Below, piece after piece: positions 42,120 to 50,706 of a stretch of 64,000 nucleotides of DNA. A program made the translations under genes and the position numbers. Origin of the DNA: Pseudoxanthomonas sp. Root65 (lineage in GTDB: Bacteria > Pseudomonadota > Gammaproteobacteria > Xanthomonadales > Xanthomonadaceae); assembly GCF_001427635.1 (NCBI RefSeq), contig NZ_LMHA01000001.1, forward strand, positions 646,017 to 710,016, given 5' to 3'. Position 1 is the first letter of the stretch. Each line of letters starts with the position of its first letter. The notes under the pieces are model-generated. The model was not told the DNA's origin. It saw only the letters and a list, made by a program, of their open reading frames with translations, and made no database searches.

Positions 42120-44894
42120 ATGCCAGTCAGTCATCACAACCGGAAGACACCGGTTACCTTGCTTGCCGTCTCGATCGCGTTCGCGCTGCAGATGAGTGCA
42201 GTCGCACACGCTCAGGAAGCGGCACAGCCGGCCGAGTCCGCTCAGCCCGCACCGGCGGACAGTGTCGATACGCTCGACACTGTCAGCGTCACCGGTTACC
42301 GCGCCAGCGTGGAGAAGGCTCTCGACATCAAGCGCGGCGAAGCCGGCGTGGTCGATGCCATCGTCGCCGAGGACATCGGCAAGTTCCCCGACCTCAACCT
42401 GGCCGAATCGCTGCAGCGCATCCCGGGCGTGGTCATCACGCGCGAAGGCGGCGAAGGCCGCCAGATCTCGGTCCGTGGCCTACCCCCGGACCTGACCCGC
42501 GTCCGCATCAATGGCATGGAGGCTCTCACCACGGTGGGTGCCACCGACCAGAATGGCGGTACGAACCGGGGGCGCGGCTTCGACTTCAACGTCTTCGCTT
42601 CGGATCTTTTCTCGCAGCTGATCGTGCGCAAGACGCCGTCGGCCGATGTGGAGGAAGGTTCGTTGGGCGCTACCGTCGACCTGCGCACCGCACGCCCGCT
42701 GGACTACGACGGCTTCACCTTCAGCGCCAGCGGCCAGGCCAGCTACAACGATATGGCCGAGAAGACCGATCCCCGGATCGGTGCGCTGATCGCCAATACC
42801 TGGGCTGATGGCAAGTTCGGCGCCCTGCTGTCGGTCGCCTACTCCGAGCGCCAGGCGCTCGAAGAAGGTTCCGGTAGCGGCCGCTGGGCGCAGGGCACGA
42901 GCAACGGCAACTTCAGCGCGACCTCTCCGTTCGCGGCGGCGCGCGGCGCCGATGTCTACCACCCGCGCTTCCCCCGCTACACGCTGATGGAACACGACCA
43001 GAAGCGCACCGGTGTGGCGGCTTCGCTGCAGTTCAAACCGACGGACCGTACCCAGTTCGCCCTGGACGCGCTGTACTCGAAGATCGATGCCACCCGCGAC
43101 GAGAAGTACATCGAAGCGATCTCGTTCAGCCGCAGCGGCACCGGCAAGCCGCAGACCGTCGTCCGTGACGGCGTGATCGAGAACGGCGCGCTGGTGTACG
43201 GTCTGTTCGACGACGTCGACATCCGCTCGGAAAGCCGTCACGACGAGTGGAACACCGTATTCACCCAGTTCAACTTGGAAGGCGAGCACGAGTTCACCGA
43301 CAACTTCAAGATCAGCGGCAAGGTCGGAACGTCCAAGTCGGAGCACGAGAATCCGATCCAGACGACGATCATCATGGACAAGCTGAACGTCGACAATTAC
43401 AGCTACGACTACCGCAACGATCCTTACAAGCCAATCCTCAACTACGGTATCGATCCGACGGATCCGAACGGCTGGACGCTGGCGGAGATCCGCATCCGTC
43501 CGCAGTACGTGACCAACGACTTCGATACCGCGCAGTTGGATTTCAACTGGAACATCAGCCCGGGCTTCCGCCTGAAGGGTGGCGTGCAGTCGAAGGATTA
43601 CTCGTTCTCCACGCGCGAGCTGCGTCGCGCGTCCGAACTGGTGGTGCCCACATTCAACGGCGGCACCACCATCGTGCCTTCCGATCTCACCGAGCTGGCC
43701 AGCCTGAGTGGCGTCAACGGTTCGCCAGGCACCTGGGTGATTCCGGATTACGAGGCCATCGCCGACCTGTTCGACATCTACAGCAACAGCGGCATCTATG
43801 CGGTCGTCGATCGTCCGGTCAATACCCGCAGCGTGAAGGAAGAGGATCGCGGTGTTTACCTGATGGGCGAGTTCTCTGCCGATCTGGGCGCCATCCCCGT
43901 CTCCGGCAACTTCGGCGTGCGTTACGTGCGTACCAAGCAGAGCTCGACCGGCATCGCGACCGCCAGCGGCACGCCGGTCGCTACGACCGTGAGCCGTGAG
44001 TACAGCGATACCCTGCCGTCGATGAACCTGGTGGCGGAGATCACGCCGGACTTCCTGATCCGCCTGGGTGCGGCGAAGGTGATGTCGCGCCCCGGCTTGG
44101 GTTCGCTGACGCCCGGCGTGACGGTCAGCGTCGCCGGTGGCGCTCGCACCGTCAGCGGTGGCAACCCCAACCTCGATCCGGTTCGCGCGGAGACGGCGGA
44201 CCTGGGCTTCGAGTGGTACTTCAACGAAGGCGCGATGCTGGGTCTGGGTCTGTTCTACAAAGACATCGAGGGTTTCGTGCAGACCACGCGCGAGGTGCGC
44301 AGCTACGCCTCCAGCGGTCTGCCCGCCAGCCTGCTCGATGGGACGGGCGCGACGGTCAACGACGACTTCGTCTTCAGCGTGCCGGTCAATACGCCGGGCG
44401 GCAAGGTGAAGGGCTTCGAAGCCACATTGGTCCAGCCGTTCTCCTTTCTGCCCGGCAAGTGGTCCAACTTCGGCACGCAGCTGAACTACACCTACGTCGA
44501 CACGGAGATCCAGTACGTCAACAGCCAGGGCGTGAACGTGCTGAAGGCGCCATGGACCGGCATGTCGAAGCACTCGTGGAACGCCACGCTGTACTACGAA
44601 GGCGAGCGCTTCTCCGGCCGCGTCTCGGCGACCAACCGCGACGACTACCTGCTGCAGGCACCCGGTACCGAAGCGGGCTACAACATCGATGGTGTGCACG
44701 GGCAGACCGGCACCACCACGATCGACATGGCGCTGCGCTACAAGCTCAACGACAAGCTGGAGTTGAGCCTGGAAGGCATCAACCTGACGGACGAGCCGCA
44801 GGAGTCGTGGGTGCAGAACGCCAGCGGCCAGCTCCCGCTGGACTACAGCGAGACCGGCCGCCAGTATCTGCTGGGCCTGCGCTACAAGTTCTGA
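42120..44894 (+). CDS. TonB-dependent receptor, carbohydrate type (first of a pair)
   Basis: A 924-residue outer-membrane receptor for uptake of an oligosaccharide, presumably from pectin. Signal peptide at residues 1-31 (ending VAHA). TonB box and plug: LDTVSVTGYRASVEKALDIK (about 54-73), AEDIGKFPDLNLAESLQRIP, RQISVRGLPPDLTRVRINGM and FDFNVFASDLFSQL, the pattern of the large xanthomonad TonB receptors linked to polysaccharide genes. The barrel ends RQYLLGLRYKF. The start at 42120 follows GGAGGGGAG. Codons 9-14 contain a 13-base match to the operator upstream of kduI. A strong terminator follows at 44936. Paralogous to the next gene. Confidence 0.9.
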   Translation: MPVSHHNRKTPVTLLAVSIAFALQMSAVAHAQEAAQPAESAQPAPADSVDTLDTVSVTGYRASVEKALDIKRGEAGVVDAIVAEDIGKFPDLNLAESLQRIPGVVITREGGEGRQISVRGLPPDLTRVRINGMEALTTVGATDQNGGTNRGRGFDFNVFASDLFSQLIVRKTPSADVEEGSLGATVDLRTARPLDYDGFTFSASGQASYNDMAEKTDPRIGALIANTWADGKFGALLSVAYSERQALEEGSGSGRWAQGTSNGNFSATSPFAAARGADVYHPRFPRYTLMEHDQKRTGVAASLQFKPTDRTQFALDALYSKIDATRDEKYIEAISFSRSGTGKPQTVVRDGVIENGALVYGLFDDVDIRSESRHDEWNTVFTQFNLEGEHEFTDNFKISGKVGTSKSEHENPIQTTIIMDKLNVDNYSYDYRNDPYKPILNYGIDPTDPNGWTLAEIRIRPQYVTNDFDTAQLDFNWNISPGFRLKGGVQSKDYSFSTRELRRASELVVPTFNGGTTIVPSDLTELASLSGVNGSPGTWVIPDYEAIADLFDIYSNSGIYAVVDRPVNTRSVKEEDRGVYLMGEFSADLGAIPVSGNFGVRYVRTKQSSTGIATASGTPVATTVSREYSDTLPSMNLVAEITPDFLIRLGAAKVMSRPGLGSLTPGVTVSVAGGARTVSGGNPNLDPVRAETADLGFEWYFNEGAMLGLGLFYKDIEGFVQTTREVRSYASSGLPASLLDGTGATVNDDFVFSVPVNTPGGKVKGFEATLVQPFSFLPGKWSNFGTQLNYTYVDTEIQYVNSQGVNVLKAPWTGMSKHSWNATLYYEGERFSGRVSATNRDDYLLQAPGTEAGYNIDGVHGQTGTTTIDMALRYKLNDKLELSLEGINLTDEPQESWVQNASGQLPLDYSETGRQYLLGLRYKF
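42146..42158 (+). promoter_or_regulatory. Operator-like 13-mer inside the first receptor gene
   Basis: GACACCGGTTACC, identical to bases 57499-57511 upstream of kduI and at the same offset (26 bases after the ATG) as in the second receptor. It encodes the KTPVT part of both proteins, including the GTT valine codon. It could be an additional repressor site or a result of coding conservation. Confidence 0.35.
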
Positions 44895-44935
44895 TGCGTT
44901 GACCGTCCCGCCCCTCCCCTGCGGAGGGGCACCCG

Positions 44936-44969
44936 AAGCCCGGCCGCCTCTCCCGGCCGGGCTTTTTTT
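44936..44969 (+). terminator. Rho-independent terminator of the first receptor
   Basis: Perfect stem GCCCGGCCG / CGGCCGGGC (44938-44946 and 44954-44962) with a 7-base loop, followed by seven T (44963-44969). Confidence 0.93.
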
Positions 44970-45052
44970 CGCGCGCGATGTCCGTCAGCGACAGGAAGGC
45001 CATGTCCAACAGACGGCTGTCCCGGGACATTTTCTCCAGCCAAATCAACCGG

Positions 45053-45099
45053 TTGTTGTTGCAGTGCACTCTCTGTTAGCGTTTTGACCAGCGGTGTCA
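45053..45099 (+). promoter_or_regulatory. Promoter/operator block of the second TonB receptor
   Basis: TTGTTG at 45053-45058 and TTAGCG at 45076-45081 are spaced 17 bases, followed by TGACCAGCGGTGTCA at 45085-45099, identical in 15 of 15 bases to the site at 42008-42022. The shared block suggests the receptor gene was duplicated together with its control region, or that the region is strongly conserved. Confidence 0.6.
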
Positions 45100-45197
45100 T
45101 CAGCTCGATGCCGCGCTGGAATGTTCGGGGGAATTCCACGCTGTCGGCACACGACGGCATATCGAAAATCGTTGGCCGCCCTTGGGAGGGGGATGTC

Positions 45198-48113
45198 ATG
45201 AACCACTATCCGAATCGCCGGAAGACACCGGTTACCGCACTCGCATTCTCGATCGCCGTCGCGCTGCATGCACCCGCGTTCGCGCAGTCGCAGTCGACGC
45301 CTGCCGCCACACCCGCCACCACCGAACTGGATCGCATCGAGGTGGTCGGCACGTTCCGCGCCAGTCTGGAAAAAGCACTTGAGGAAAAACGCTACAGCGC
45401 CGAGCAGATCGACGCCGTGGTCGCCGAAGACATAGGCAAGTTCCCGGACCTCAACCTCGCAGAAGCCCTGCAACGCATCCCGGGCGTGGCGATCGATCGC
45501 GATGCCGGCGAAGGCCGCTCGATCACCGTGCGCGGCCTGGGCCAGGACTTCACGCGCGTGCGCATCAACGGACTCGAAGCCCTGGCCACCACCGGTGGCA
45601 CCGACAGCTCCGGTGGCGCCAACCGGGGCCGAGGTTTCGACTTCAACGTGTTCGCCGCCGAACTCTTCAGCAAACTGACGGTGCGCAAGACGCAATCTGC
45701 GCAGGTGGACGAGGGCTCGCTGGGCGCAACGGTCGACCTGCGCGGCGCGCGGCCGTTCGACTACGACGGCTTCACCAGCACAGTCACCAGCCAGATGGGT
45801 TACAACGACCTGTCGCAGCAGTGGGACCCCCGCTTTTCCGCCCTGGTCAGCAACACCTGGGCGGACGGCAAGTTCGGCGCACTGCTCTCGGCGGCGTACA
45901 GCGAACGCAACCTGCTGGAAGAAGGCTATAGCGCTGTGCGCTGGGACAACGGTCCATCGTCCAACGGCTTCTGCAGTCCGGTCGGCTACACCCCGCAGAA
46001 CAACGCCAACAACAGTGGCCGCGGCACCACCGCGCTGAACTGCTCCACCGGCAATCCGCGCCCGGCCAATACCCAGGCGAACAACGATGCTTACCGGCTG
46101 GCATCGGCAACGACCACCTTCCACCCGCGCCTGCCGCGCTATGGCCGCCTCACCCACCAGCAGGAGCGGTTGGGCGTCACGGCGGCGCTGCAGTTCAAGC
46201 CGAGCGACCGCACGCTGCTGAGCTTCGACGCGATGTATTCGAAGCTCGATGCGACGCGCCAGGAGGACTTCCTGGAAACGATCTCCTTCAGCCGCTCGAA
46301 CGCACAGGGTGGCAAGTACGAAACGCACGTGCGGCAGGCCGAAGTGGATGAACGCGGCAACCTGGTCTACGGCGTGTTCGACAACGTGGATGTTCGTTCG
46401 GAGTCGCGTTTCGACGAACTGTCCACGGAGTTCAGCCAGTACAGCCTGAGCCTGGAGCAGGACCTCACCGACCGCCTCCAACTCAATGCGATGGTGGGAA
46501 CCTCGACGTCGGAGTTCAAGAATCCCGTGCAAACCACGGTGACGTTCGATATCCAGAACCTCGATGGCTACAGCTGGGACTACCGTGGCAACAGCCGTCT
46601 GCCCGTGATCACCTACGGCAACCTGGATGTCACCAGTCCCTCCGCATGGCGCTGGATCAGCAGTCCCGCCGCCAACACCACGGGCTCGGAGATCCGCATC
46701 CGTCCCCAGGGCGTGGACAACACCTTCGATACGGGCAAGCTCGACCTGGACTTCGCCATCAACGAGACCTTCACCTTGCGCGGCGGGCTGTCGTACAAGA
46801 AGTTCCAGATGGACACGTGGGAGTTCAGACGCGCCAGCGAGACGGCGGTGCCGGCACTGCCCGCCGGGACCACGCTGGCCGACCTGTCCACGTTGGTGAC
46901 CGGCTTCGGGCGCGGCCTCGATGGGCGCGGACCGAGCACATGGCTGATCCCGGATCTTGGCGCGATCGCCGACCTCTTCGATATCTACTGCAACTGCAAC
47001 ACCGGCGTGCCAGGCGGCGACTTCACGCTCAGCAGCATCACCAATGGCAATGCACGCGGTAACAACCGCAGCATCGGCGAAGAGGACTGGGGCGGCTACC
47101 TGCAGCTGGACTTCAATACCGACCTGGGGGGACGCCCGCTACGTGGCAACGTGGGCGTGCGTTACGCCACCACCGACATCGACGCCAGCGGCTATACGTC
47201 GGTCGGCGGCGGTAGTCCGGTCACCGTGACCAACGACTACAAGGACTGGTTGCCGTCGCTGAACCTGGCCTGGGACGTCACCGACGAACTGGTGCTGCGC
47301 TTCGGCGCCGCCAAGGTGATGGCGCGCCCGCAACTGGGCAACCTGTCGCCTGGTGCCGGCGTCACCACCACGGGCACGCCCAACATCCGTGTCGGCAATC
47401 CCTACCTGGATCCGTTCCGCGCTAAGACCTACGACTTCAGTGCCGAATGGTACTTCGCCGAGGACTCGGTACTGTCGCTGGCGCTGTTCTACAAGGACAT
47501 CGAAACCTACATCCAGGAACTGCGCGAGAACATCGCCTACCGCGACACCGGCCTGCCGCTGGAGTGGGTGCCGTCGACATTCTGGGATGTGGAGTTCGAC
47601 GTGCGTACGCCGATCAACACGCCCGGCGGTCCGCTGAAGGGCTTCGAGCTGAACTACCAGCAGCCGTTCTCGTTCCTGCCCGGGGGTTTCCGCCACTTCG
47701 GCGTGCTGCTGAACTACACGCACGTCACCTCGGATATCGACTACGCGGTCCCGGGCACGTTCCCCGTCACGTACATCGCCAACGACCTGGTCAACCTGTC
47801 GCCCGATTCGTACAACGCGACGCTGTACTACGACAACAACAAGTTCAGCGCACGTGTGTCGACGTCGTTCCGCGACGATTACCTGCAACGGGTGCCCGGG
47901 CAGAACAACAACGACGTGGAAGGCAAGCGCAGCGCGCGCAGCGTCGATTTCTCGATGTCGTACAAGTGGGACAAGCACCTGACCCTCACCTTCGAGGGGC
48001 TCAACCTGACCGACGAGTTCAACGACCAGTACGTCGACTCGGCCGGTGACCGCGCTTCGGTGTATCACCACACCGGCAGACAGTACTACGTGGGCGCGCG
48101 GTTCAACTTCTGA
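45198..48113 (+). CDS. TonB-dependent receptor, carbohydrate type (second of a pair)
   Basis: A 971-residue receptor paralogous to the previous one. The N-terminus NRRKTPVTALAFSIAVALHA is a signal peptide ending FAQ. TonB box and plug: LDRIEVVGTFRASLEKALEE, AEDIGKFPDLNLAEALQRIP, GRSITVRGLGQDFTRVRING and GFDFNVFAAELFSKL. The barrel ends RQYYVGARFNF with terminal Phe. Several inserted loops, for example around residues 255-300 and 600-625 (including a CNCNTG segment), make it longer than its partner, which suggests a different oligosaccharide. The ATG at 45198 follows GGGAGGGGG. No close terminator follows; the nearest hairpin is at 48281. Confidence 0.9.
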   Translation: MNHYPNRRKTPVTALAFSIAVALHAPAFAQSQSTPAATPATTELDRIEVVGTFRASLEKALEEKRYSAEQIDAVVAEDIGKFPDLNLAEALQRIPGVAIDRDAGEGRSITVRGLGQDFTRVRINGLEALATTGGTDSSGGANRGRGFDFNVFAAELFSKLTVRKTQSAQVDEGSLGATVDLRGARPFDYDGFTSTVTSQMGYNDLSQQWDPRFSALVSNTWADGKFGALLSAAYSERNLLEEGYSAVRWDNGPSSNGFCSPVGYTPQNNANNSGRGTTALNCSTGNPRPANTQANNDAYRLASATTTFHPRLPRYGRLTHQQERLGVTAALQFKPSDRTLLSFDAMYSKLDATRQEDFLETISFSRSNAQGGKYETHVRQAEVDERGNLVYGVFDNVDVRSESRFDELSTEFSQYSLSLEQDLTDRLQLNAMVGTSTSEFKNPVQTTVTFDIQNLDGYSWDYRGNSRLPVITYGNLDVTSPSAWRWISSPAANTTGSEIRIRPQGVDNTFDTGKLDLDFAINETFTLRGGLSYKKFQMDTWEFRRASETAVPALPAGTTLADLSTLVTGFGRGLDGRGPSTWLIPDLGAIADLFDIYCNCNTGVPGGDFTLSSITNGNARGNNRSIGEEDWGGYLQLDFNTDLGGRPLRGNVGVRYATTDIDASGYTSVGGGSPVTVTNDYKDWLPSLNLAWDVTDELVLRFGAAKVMARPQLGNLSPGAGVTTTGTPNIRVGNPYLDPFRAKTYDFSAEWYFAEDSVLSLALFYKDIETYIQELRENIAYRDTGLPLEWVPSTFWDVEFDVRTPINTPGGPLKGFELNYQQPFSFLPGGFRHFGVLLNYTHVTSDIDYAVPGTFPVTYIANDLVNLSPDSYNATLYYDNNKFSARVSTSFRDDYLQRVPGQNNNDVEGKRSARSVDFSMSYKWDKHLTLTFEGLNLTDEFNDQYVDSAGDRASVYHHTGRQYYVGARFNF
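45224..45236 (+). promoter_or_regulatory. Operator-like 13-mer inside the second receptor gene
   Basis: GACACCGGTTACC, 26 bases after the ATG, as in the first receptor and as in the site before kduI. The surrounding 18 bases encoding RKTPVT are identical in both receptors. Confidence 0.35.
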
Positions 48114-48280
48114 CCGTGTCGGGCGGGCGCGCTTGCCGGCGCGTCCGCCGCGTCTCTTTCCCGGCCCGGAGGCTGCCGCACGCATCCGGGCACTCCCTGA
48201 TCGAAGGGTGCGCCGGTGGCGCGTATCCCTGACGGCACCCTCTTGATGCTTCTTCGATTGCCCAGTCAGCCGGACAAACG

Positions 48281-48306
48281 AAAGGCCCGTCTCGCGGCGG
48301 GCCTTC
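48281..48306 (-). terminator. Terminator between the second receptor and the PL1 lyase
   Basis: Stem AGGCCCG / CGGGCCT (48283-48289 and 48298-48304) with an 8-base loop. Read leftward it is followed by TTTCGTTTG, so it most likely ends the pectate lyase transcript; the convergent receptor gene may use it too. Confidence 0.6.
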
Positions 48307-48347
48307 GGTGCCGTGCATGGCCGGCGGCGATGCCGGCCCGCGCGGAC

Positions 48348-49697
48348 TCAGCGCAGCGGTTCGCCGCGCGGATAGCTACCCGACTTCGGTTCCATCACGT
48401 CGAGGTTCCATTCGCTGTCGACGAAGAGCTTGCGGGTTTCCTTGTACTGCGGGTAGCCGCCGACCTGGTCCTGGCTGTCGATGATCTCGCCACGCCCCTC
48501 GATGACATCGGCGACGATGCGACGGTCGATCAGGTCGCGGTTCCACGGCGTGGCGCCCACGTTTTCGATCACCGCATCCTGCACCTTCGCGGCGGGCAGC
48601 AGGCTGACGCCGAATGGCAAGGCCGGCGCATTCTTCACGCGGTTGAGTTTCACCGGTGCGGTGGTGTAACTGCCGGTTTCCTGGATGCTGGTTTTGCCGA
48701 CGCGATCGACGATCAGGTTGTCCTGCGCATACACATCCAGGTCGCCGGAGCCGCCGATCATCAGGAACGCCAGCGGCTCGGTCGACTTGCCCGCGCGCAT
48801 CACGTTGCCGCGCACCACCATCTCGCCCTTCGAGTAGGGATGGCCCCTCCATTCTTCCGCGATCAGGTTGTAATGGATGGCGCGCTGGCCGGGGTTGTAG
48901 ATCAGGTTGTTGATCACCTGGCCGCGAGCGCCGCCCTTGAACAGCGGGCTGCGCTCGTAGTTGTGCGCATACAGGTTGCCGACGATCAGCACCTCGTTGA
49001 CGTGGTCGTGGATCAGCGAACCCTTGGAGTGTTCGCCCTTGGCATGGATCGAATCGGCCAGGCCTTCGCTGACGATGTTGTTGCTGTAGGTGATCCGGCG
49101 CGAGGCGTTGGCCATCCATTCGGCTTCGTTCTCGCCGTGGAAGCGCGTGCTGGAGGCGCTGAGGTTCTCATCGGTGGCCCAGGTGAGCGAACAATGGTCG
49201 ACGATCACATCGTGCGCGCCGCGCACGGTGGTGATGGCGTCGATGTCGCCGGAGCGCTTCGGCAACCCGCCGTCGCCCGGCCGGATGCGCAGGTGCCGGA
49301 TCACCACATCATGCGTGGCAATGGTCAGGCCGCCCTTGATGATCGTCACGCCGGGGTGCGGCGCGGTCTGGCCGGCGATGGTCAGGAACGGTTCGCTGAT
49401 GCGCAGTTCCTTCATGCCGAGGTCGATCACGCCGCCCACCTCGAACACCACGATGCGCGGGCCCTTACCGGTGACGGCCTCCTTGAACGAACCCGGCCCG
49501 TCGGCCGCCAGCGTGGTGACGCGGACGATCTTGCCGCCGCGCCCGCCCGGCGTGTGCGCCGCGGCGCCCTGCGCGCCGGGGAACGCGAGCGCCGGCGCAT
49601 CGGCGGCGAGCACCGGCGCCGTGGCGAATGCCATCAGCAGCGCGGCCAGGCCGCAGGTCAGCCCGCGGACCCGCGCGGGAAAACGGATATCAAGCAT
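48348..49697 (-). CDS. Secreted pectate lyase, PL1-like
   Basis: A 449-residue secreted enzyme that cleaves polygalacturonate by beta-elimination. Signal peptide at residues 1-31 (ending VLAAD). The parallel beta-helix segments are visible: PGAQGAAAHTPGGRGG at the start, then IRHLRIRPGDGG, DVIVDHCSLTWATDENLS with the conserved DHCS motif, and SNNIVSEGLADSIHAKGEHS. The motif order fits PL1-type pectate lyases, although related parallel beta-helix lyase families cannot be excluded. The ATG at 49697 follows GGGAGGGAG. It is divergent from the hydratase-TRAP operon, with the LacI-type site at 49769-49784 between them. Unsaturated products would enter the KduI-KduD-KdgK route. Confidence 0.82.
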   Translation of the reverse strand: MLDIRFPARVRGLTCGLAALLMAFATAPVLAADAPALAFPGAQGAAAHTPGGRGGKIVRVTTLAADGPGSFKEAVTGKGPRIVVFEVGGVIDLGMKELRISEPFLTIAGQTAPHPGVTIIKGGLTIATHDVVIRHLRIRPGDGGLPKRSGDIDAITTVRGAHDVIVDHCSLTWATDENLSASSTRFHGENEAEWMANASRRITYSNNIVSEGLADSIHAKGEHSKGSLIHDHVNEVLIVGNLYAHNYERSPLFKGGARGQVINNLIYNPGQRAIHYNLIAEEWRGHPYSKGEMVVRGNVMRAGKSTEPLAFLMIGGSGDLDVYAQDNLIVDRVGKTSIQETGSYTTAPVKLNRVKNAPALPFGVSLLPAAKVQDAVIENVGATPWNRDLIDRRIVADVIEGRGEIIDSQDQVGGYPQYKETRKLFVDSEWNLDVMEPKSGSYPRGEPLR

Positions 49698-49768
49698 TGG
49701 CTCCCTCCCAGGAGTGGATCGACGCATCGTGGCATCGGGATGGGTTTTGCGGCAGTGCACATTGTCAA

Positions 49769-49784
49769 TGACACCGGTTTACCA
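49769..49784. promoter_or_regulatory. LacI-type operator in the PL1 / hydratase-TRAP divergent region
   Basis: TGACACCGGTTTACCA, sharing ATGACACCG with the sites at 42008, 45085 and 57498. It is placed 72 bases before the PL1 start and 65 bases before the hydratase start, so it could control both. Confidence 0.55.
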
Positions 49785-49848
49785 TATACAGGCCATCAGC
49801 CTGCACTGTCACTCGGCAGTGCAACAAAACGGAGCGGGGAGAACCCAC

Positions 49849-50706
49849 TTGAGTAACGACCACAACGCCCTCGCCGATGCACGCGCCGCAGCTCCCGCAT
49901 TGGCCGCCGTGGCCGGCAGTTTCGTCGCTGCGCGCCGCCAGGGCCGTGCTTTGCCCGACTTTCCCGGCGACATCCCGGATGACCTGGTCACCGCCTATCG
50001 CGTGCAGGATCTGGCGATCGCGCACTGGCCGGACCGCGTGGTCGGCTGGAAGGTCGGCTTCATCGCGCCCGAGCGGCGCGATGCGTCCGGGGACGAGCGA
50101 CTGCTCGGTCCGATCTTCGCCCGCCAGCTACAGATGACTACCGGTGGTCAGTCCACGTTCGAGGTGTTCTCGGGCGGCTTCGGTGCGGTGGAAGCGGAGT
50201 ACGTCCTGCGCCTGGACGCCGACGTTCCGGCCGACAAGCACGACTGGACACCGGAGGAAGCCGCGGCCGTGCCGTCCACGCTGTTCATCGGCATGGAAGT
50301 GGCCAGCAGTCCGCTGGCGACGATCAACCAGCTGGGCCCGCGCGTAGTCGTGTCGGACTTCGGCAACAACAATGGCCTGGTGATGGGTGCCGAGATCCCG
50401 GACTGGGCCGACCGCAGCGATGCCTCGCTGACTTGCACCACGTCGATCGACGGGCGCCAGGTCGGCCGTGGTGGCGCCACCACGTTGCCCGGCGGCCTGC
50501 GCGCGGCGTTCGCGTTCGCGCTGTCGCGCTCGGCGCGCCGTGGACGGCCGCTGAAGGCCGGCGACCTGATCGCCACCGGCAACGCGACGGGCATCCACGA
50601 CATCCTGCCGGGCCAGCAGGCGCTGATCGAGTTCGATGGCCATGGCAGCATTGCCTGCGTCGCGACCGCCGCGACGGCGAAGGACGAAGGGGACTGGCGC
50701 GCATGA
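49849..50706 (+). CDS. 2-Keto-4-pentenoate hydratase / fumarylacetoacetase-family protein
   Basis: A 285-residue protein of the MhpD-like family. Features: RVVGWKVGFIAPERR near residue 60, a divalent-metal site in VEAEYVLRLDADVP, then LFIGMEVASS, NNNGLVMGAEIPDW and the C-terminal LKAGDLIATGNATGIHDILPGQ. Known relatives hydrate or cleave 2-keto acids. In this locus a 2-keto-3-deoxy sugar acid derived from uronates is a plausible substrate, as inference. The likely start is TTG at 49849, eight bases after GGGGAGA; an in-frame ATG at 49769 lies inside the operator and has no ribosome site. It opens the operon and overlaps dctP by four bases (ATGA). Confidence 0.8.
   Translation: MSNDHNALADARAAAPALAAVAGSFVAARRQGRALPDFPGDIPDDLVTAYRVQDLAIAHWPDRVVGWKVGFIAPERRDASGDERLLGPIFARQLQMTTGGQSTFEVFSGGFGAVEAEYVLRLDADVPADKHDWTPEEAAAVPSTLFIGMEVASSPLATINQLGPRVVVSDFGNNNGLVMGAEIPDWADRSDASLTCTTSIDGRQVGRGGATTLPGGLRAAFAFALSRSARRGRPLKAGDLIATGNATGIHDILPGQQALIEFDGHGSIACVATAATAKDEGDWRA

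Larger units (their letters stand above)
44895..45197. other. Intergenic region between the paired receptors
   Basis: About 300 bases holding the terminator of the first receptor (44936-44969), then a block similar to the region upstream of the first receptor (CCCGGGACA..., TTGTTGTTGCAGTGCAC, TGTTAGCG, and the LacI-type site at 45085-45099). No gene was found. Confidence 0.7.
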
